In this document: positions 32,298 to 34,535 of the stretch, one piece after another
Layout: every line of letters starts with the position of its first letter
Numbering within the stretch: the first letter of the stretch is position 1
Source of the DNA: Bacteroidota bacterium
GTDB taxonomy: Bacteria > Bacteroidota > Bacteroidia > Chitinophagales > Chitinophagaceae
DNA length: 34,535 bases
Assembly (NCBI GenBank): GCA_022708055.1
Contig: JAKIZK010000016.1
Location: forward strand, 1-34,535
Reading direction: 5' to 3'
The notes under the pieces: model-generated
What the model saw: the letters and a program-made list of their open reading frames with translations, nothing else
Told to the model about the DNA's origin: nothing
Databases searched by the model: none
Program-made: the position numbers and the translations under genes

Positions 32298-32939
32298 TTA
32301 TAAATGCAATAAACGGGTTTGTGGATAGGGATTAAAACGTTCTAAATCGGCAAACAAAATACAAGCGTTTCGTAAAGCGGATTCTTCGATTATTAACTCC
32401 ATAGCTTTTACTGCATTGTCGTTGTCGAGGTGGCTGAATGGTTCATCCAATAATAAAAAATCAAAAGGCTGCAATAATGCTCTGATAATGGCAATACGTT
32501 GCTGCTCGCCATAGCTGCATTGACCGCTGCGGGCTTGTAGTTTTGAGCTTATGCCCAGCCGCTCCGTCATTTCTTTTATTTTAATTTCATGATGAAAGGG
32601 CTGCAAATGATGTTTGATTAATAAATTTTCTTCAACGGTTTGATCGGGAAACAAACGCAAGTCCTGAAAAACAATACTCAGTTGAGTTGCTCTTAACTTG
32701 GCAAGTTGTTCTTGATTGAATGATTGCAGTAGTTGGTTTTCATAAGAAATATTGCCTTGATAAGTCTTTCGCATACCGTATAAAAAATGAATCAGCGAGG
32801 TTTTGCCACTGCCCGATGGGGCAACAATTTTTATAAACTCACCTTTTGAAAATACAAGATCCTTTCCCCATATGTCTGATTGAGATTTTTTGCTTTCTTC
32901 AAAATAAGTTGGTAAAAGATTTTGAATGCGTAACTGCAT
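32298..32939 (-). CDS. ABC transporter ATP-binding protein with atypical signature and H-loop
   Basis: The 213-residue ATPase has Walker A PSGSGKTS (41-48), a Q-loop (Gln92), Walker B FLLLDEP (ending 167) and a D-loop SHLDND. Two positions deviate: the signature reads CSYGEQQR instead of LSGGQQQR, and the region where VTHD is expected reads LFADLE, so the H-loop histidine appears to be replaced. Such changes often slow turnover. It pairs with the FtsX-like permease directly downstream, like MacB/LolD-type systems. A TATTTTTG box ends 4 nt before its ATG. Confidence 0.87.
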   Translation of the reverse strand: MQLRIQNLLPTYFEESKKSQSDIWGKDLVFSKGEFIKIVAPSGSGKTSLIHFLYGMRKTYQGNISYENQLLQSFNQEQLAKLRATQLSIVFQDLRLFPDQTVEENLLIKHHLQPFHHEIKIKEMTERLGISSKLQARSGQCSYGEQQRIAIIRALLQPFDFLLLDEPFSHLDNDNAVKAMELIIEESALRNACILFADLERFNPYPQTRLLHL

Positions 32940-32943
32940 AGGT

Positions 32944-32951
32944 CAAAAATA
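32944..32951 (-). promoter_or_regulatory. -7 box 4 nt before the ABC ATPase
   Basis: The minus strand TATTTTTG matches TAnnTTTG fully and is followed by ACCT and the ATG, the same geometry as at rlmN. The transcript may be leaderless. Confidence 0.4.
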
Positions 32952-33001
32952 AACTTTATGTCTATATAATGATAGAATGTATTTACGAAGGGTGCAATTA
33001 A

Positions 33002-33058
33002 AATTGTAGGCTTCTTTGCATCTACAATTGGCAGCGTCAGCGCCCCCTCCACTGAAGG
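33002..33058. repeat. Structured intergenic element
   Basis: AATTGTAG (33002-33009) and CTACAATT (33022-33029) form a perfect 8-bp inverted repeat. It is followed by a GC-rich patch in which CCCCT (about 33045-33049) pairs with AGGGG across a short loop. The base composition differs from its surroundings, and the pair of hairpins could be a dispersed intergenic repeat; only one copy is visible here. Confidence 0.4.
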
Positions 33059-33173
33059 GGTGGAAGCAATTGCGAATAAGAAAAATTCAATTTGGGGTGG
33101 GTTTGGATATGCGACAATTTTAAACGCACCATTTCAGGAAAGTTTTTATATGAATTGGATACAGGTTAAAAAA

Positions 33174-33202
33174 AACCGCAACCTCAAAATAGGGCTGCGG
33201 TT
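33174..33202 (-). terminator. Intrinsic terminator after the DUF4836-like gene
   Basis: AACCGCA (33174-33180) and TGCGGTT (33196-33202) form the stem, with an inner CCT/AGG pair. On the minus strand the stem is followed by TTTTTT. It lies about 25 bp past the stop codon. Confidence 0.85.
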
Positions 33203-33225
33203 GAAAGCATTTTGAATTTGTTTTA

Positions 33226-34535
33226 TTATTTAAGTCTTGGTGTATCTACCGATACTTCAGGCAATACATTGGCCGAGTCAACATTATTAAATTCTCTTTC
33301 GAAATTTCTTTCTTCCTTCATCTTTTCTGCTGCAGCCTTACTCAAAAAATTAAAAAGCTGTTTCAGACTATTGGTGTTTTTGTCTTTGAGGTTTATTTCA
33401 AAATGAGTAGTAGTGGCATTGTCTTTCATTTCGCCGCCATAGAAAATGATGTTTTCCCAGTTGTTGGTCAATGACAAAATCATTTTTTCTTCAGCCTTTG
33501 CAACACCTTCTGTGGTATCAGATTTTGCTATTGGAATGCCCGTAGCAATTTTTTGAAAATCTATAAACCCGCCCATAGGGTGTCCGGTTATTTGGGACGT
33601 AAGTGAATGTGAAGTTGTCGTATTGGCAGTTGCAAATGCATCAACAGTGGATTGTTGATTACCGAGTACAAACCAGTTGTCGGAAAATGCATATTTTATT
33701 TCTTGCATAGCCATTTTGCCGTCTTCTTCCTTGCTAAGTTCGCCTTTTACAACATCTATCAATTTTGTAAAAGCGGCTTTGTCTTTTACGGCAGTTGCAA
33801 AAAGGATATTGGCATCAGGCCCGGTTGACTTAAAGGTATGTTGTTCACCATCACCTATGTTGATGGTGGTTGATTTTTCTTTTACAGCAAAATCTGTAAC
33901 GGCAATCATCATATCACCTTTGTTGGCAATTACAAAATCGTCTAACGATACGCCCAGCTTTGCGGTAAACATATTGAGCAATCCGTCCTTGCCCATTAGC
34001 TTAAAAAATTCTTTTATGCCTTCGGGCGGGTAATTGATGGCCAACATACCTGCTACGTTTTCCGATGGAATTTTATTGAGCATGGATGCGTCAAAATTTT
34101 TGGGCTGAAACTTTTTCATAAAGCCGGTGAGCTCTTTTCCATACCACGATTTTGAATTTACGGTTACTTTACCGTTATCAAAACTCATTGCCATTCCGGT
34201 GGCATTGTCTTTTACAAATGAACCGGCTTTTGTCATTCCTAAAATTCCCATTTCTTTTGGAGCAAATGCATTACTGTTAATGAAGAAATGAATATCGCCT
34301 GCATCTTTCAATAAATTTGAAAACCGGGAATCGCTGCTTAAACTGGCCGATTTGCTTATTCCATAAATGTGCTTAGCATACTGCATCAGACTATCGGTAT
34401 TTAGCGAAGGCGTTTGTGCATCATCGTCGTAGTTAAATTTATTGAACGATCCGGGTGCAGGTGTAGTGCTCACGAGCAAAAAATGATCTTGTGTCCAGGT
34501 CAAGCAAATTTCATCTTCACCGGCAAAGTTGATGT
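33226..34535 (-). CDS. DUF4836-like protein, 5' end cut off
   Basis: The minus-strand frame stays open to the right window edge, so the apparent TTG start at 34503 is internal and the true start is outside. At least 436 residues are present. Segments such as YPPEGIKEFFKLMGKDGLLNMF and SLDDFVIANKGDMMIAVTDF resemble the DUF4836 family of Bacteroidota, usually lipoproteins of about 500 residues; the signal peptide would be in the missing part. The C-terminus has a charged helix (AAAEKMKEERNFEREFN). Function unknown. A strong terminator follows. Confidence 0.72.
   Translation of the reverse strand, partial: INFAGEDEICLTWTQDHFLLVSTTPAPGSFNKFNYDDDAQTPSLNTDSLMQYAKHIYGISKSASLSSDSRFSNLLKDAGDIHFFINSNAFAPKEMGILGMTKAGSFVKDNATGMAMSFDNGKVTVNSKSWYGKELTGFMKKFQPKNFDASMLNKIPSENVAGMLAINYPPEGIKEFFKLMGKDGLLNMFTAKLGVSLDDFVIANKGDMMIAVTDFAVKEKSTTINIGDGEQHTFKSTGPDANILFATAVKDKAAFTKLIDVVKGELSKEEDGKMAMQEIKYAFSDNWFVLGNQQSTVDAFATANTTTSHSLTSQITGHPMGGFIDFQKIATGIPIAKSDTTEGVAKAEEKMILSLTNNWENIIFYGGEMKDNATTTHFEINLKDKNTNSLKQLFNFLSKAAAEKMKEERNFEREFNNVDSANVLPEVSVDTPRLK

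Overview
The window looks like a chromosomal segment of a low-GC member of the Bacteroidota, most likely the Chitinophagaceae or a close relative. The phylum call rests on several independent signs: a secreted esterase with a C-terminal type IX secretion (T9SS) sorting domain, a short primary sigma factor of the Bacteroidota type, repeated promoter -7 boxes of the form TAnnTTTG (often TATCTTTGCA), no obvious Shine-Dalgarno sequences, and Bacteroidota-typical families (START-like, probable DUF4836, WG-repeat, CFI-box). The family-level placement is an inference. I found no tRNA, rRNA, CRISPR array, insertion sequence or prophage gene.

Layout. 1-1779: 5' end of a PepSY-type membrane protein and an M20 dipeptidase, both on the minus strand. 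2001-4436: a very tight five-gene plus-strand operon of membrane proteins (a signal-peptide protein with a C-terminal anchor, two related four-helix proteins flanking a 54-residue one-helix protein, and an MFS-like carrier), unrecognised as a system. 4526-6598: a secreted WG-repeat/MORN protein ending in two DnaJ-like CxxCxGxG motifs. 6918-11702: an accessory-looking, sparsely filled stretch with a serine beta-lactamase-like hydrolase, the T9SS esterase and a CFI-box protein, separated by gene-poor gaps of about 320, 600 and 480 bp.

11833-16595 is core minus-strand information processing: primary sigma factor, ffh, rpsP, rimM, dinB. 16896-19313 holds a START-like protein, an uncharacterised protein and an LptF/LptG-type permease. 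19380-21974 holds a lipoprotein, then a probable operon of CDF metal exporter, OsmC-like protein and Rrf2 regulator. 22162-26075 is an assimilatory sulfate reduction operon (APS reductase-type cysH, cysD, cysN, TSUP transporter). Between the Rrf2 gene and cysH lie two copies of an operator-like sequence, one overlapping a consensus promoter and one overlapping a perfect 19-bp palindrome, so the Rrf2 protein is the natural candidate regulator of the cys genes.

26076-29819 carries two pseudouridine synthases, a protein with five LTxxQ motifs and rlmN. 29880-31076 is a thiolase. 31089-32939 is a two-gene ABC exporter (ATPase plus FtsX-like permease). The window ends inside a DUF4836-like protein. 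Several genes use TTG or GTG starts, and two (rlmN and the ABC ATPase) have a consensus -7 box only 4 nt before the ATG, suggesting leaderless mRNAs.
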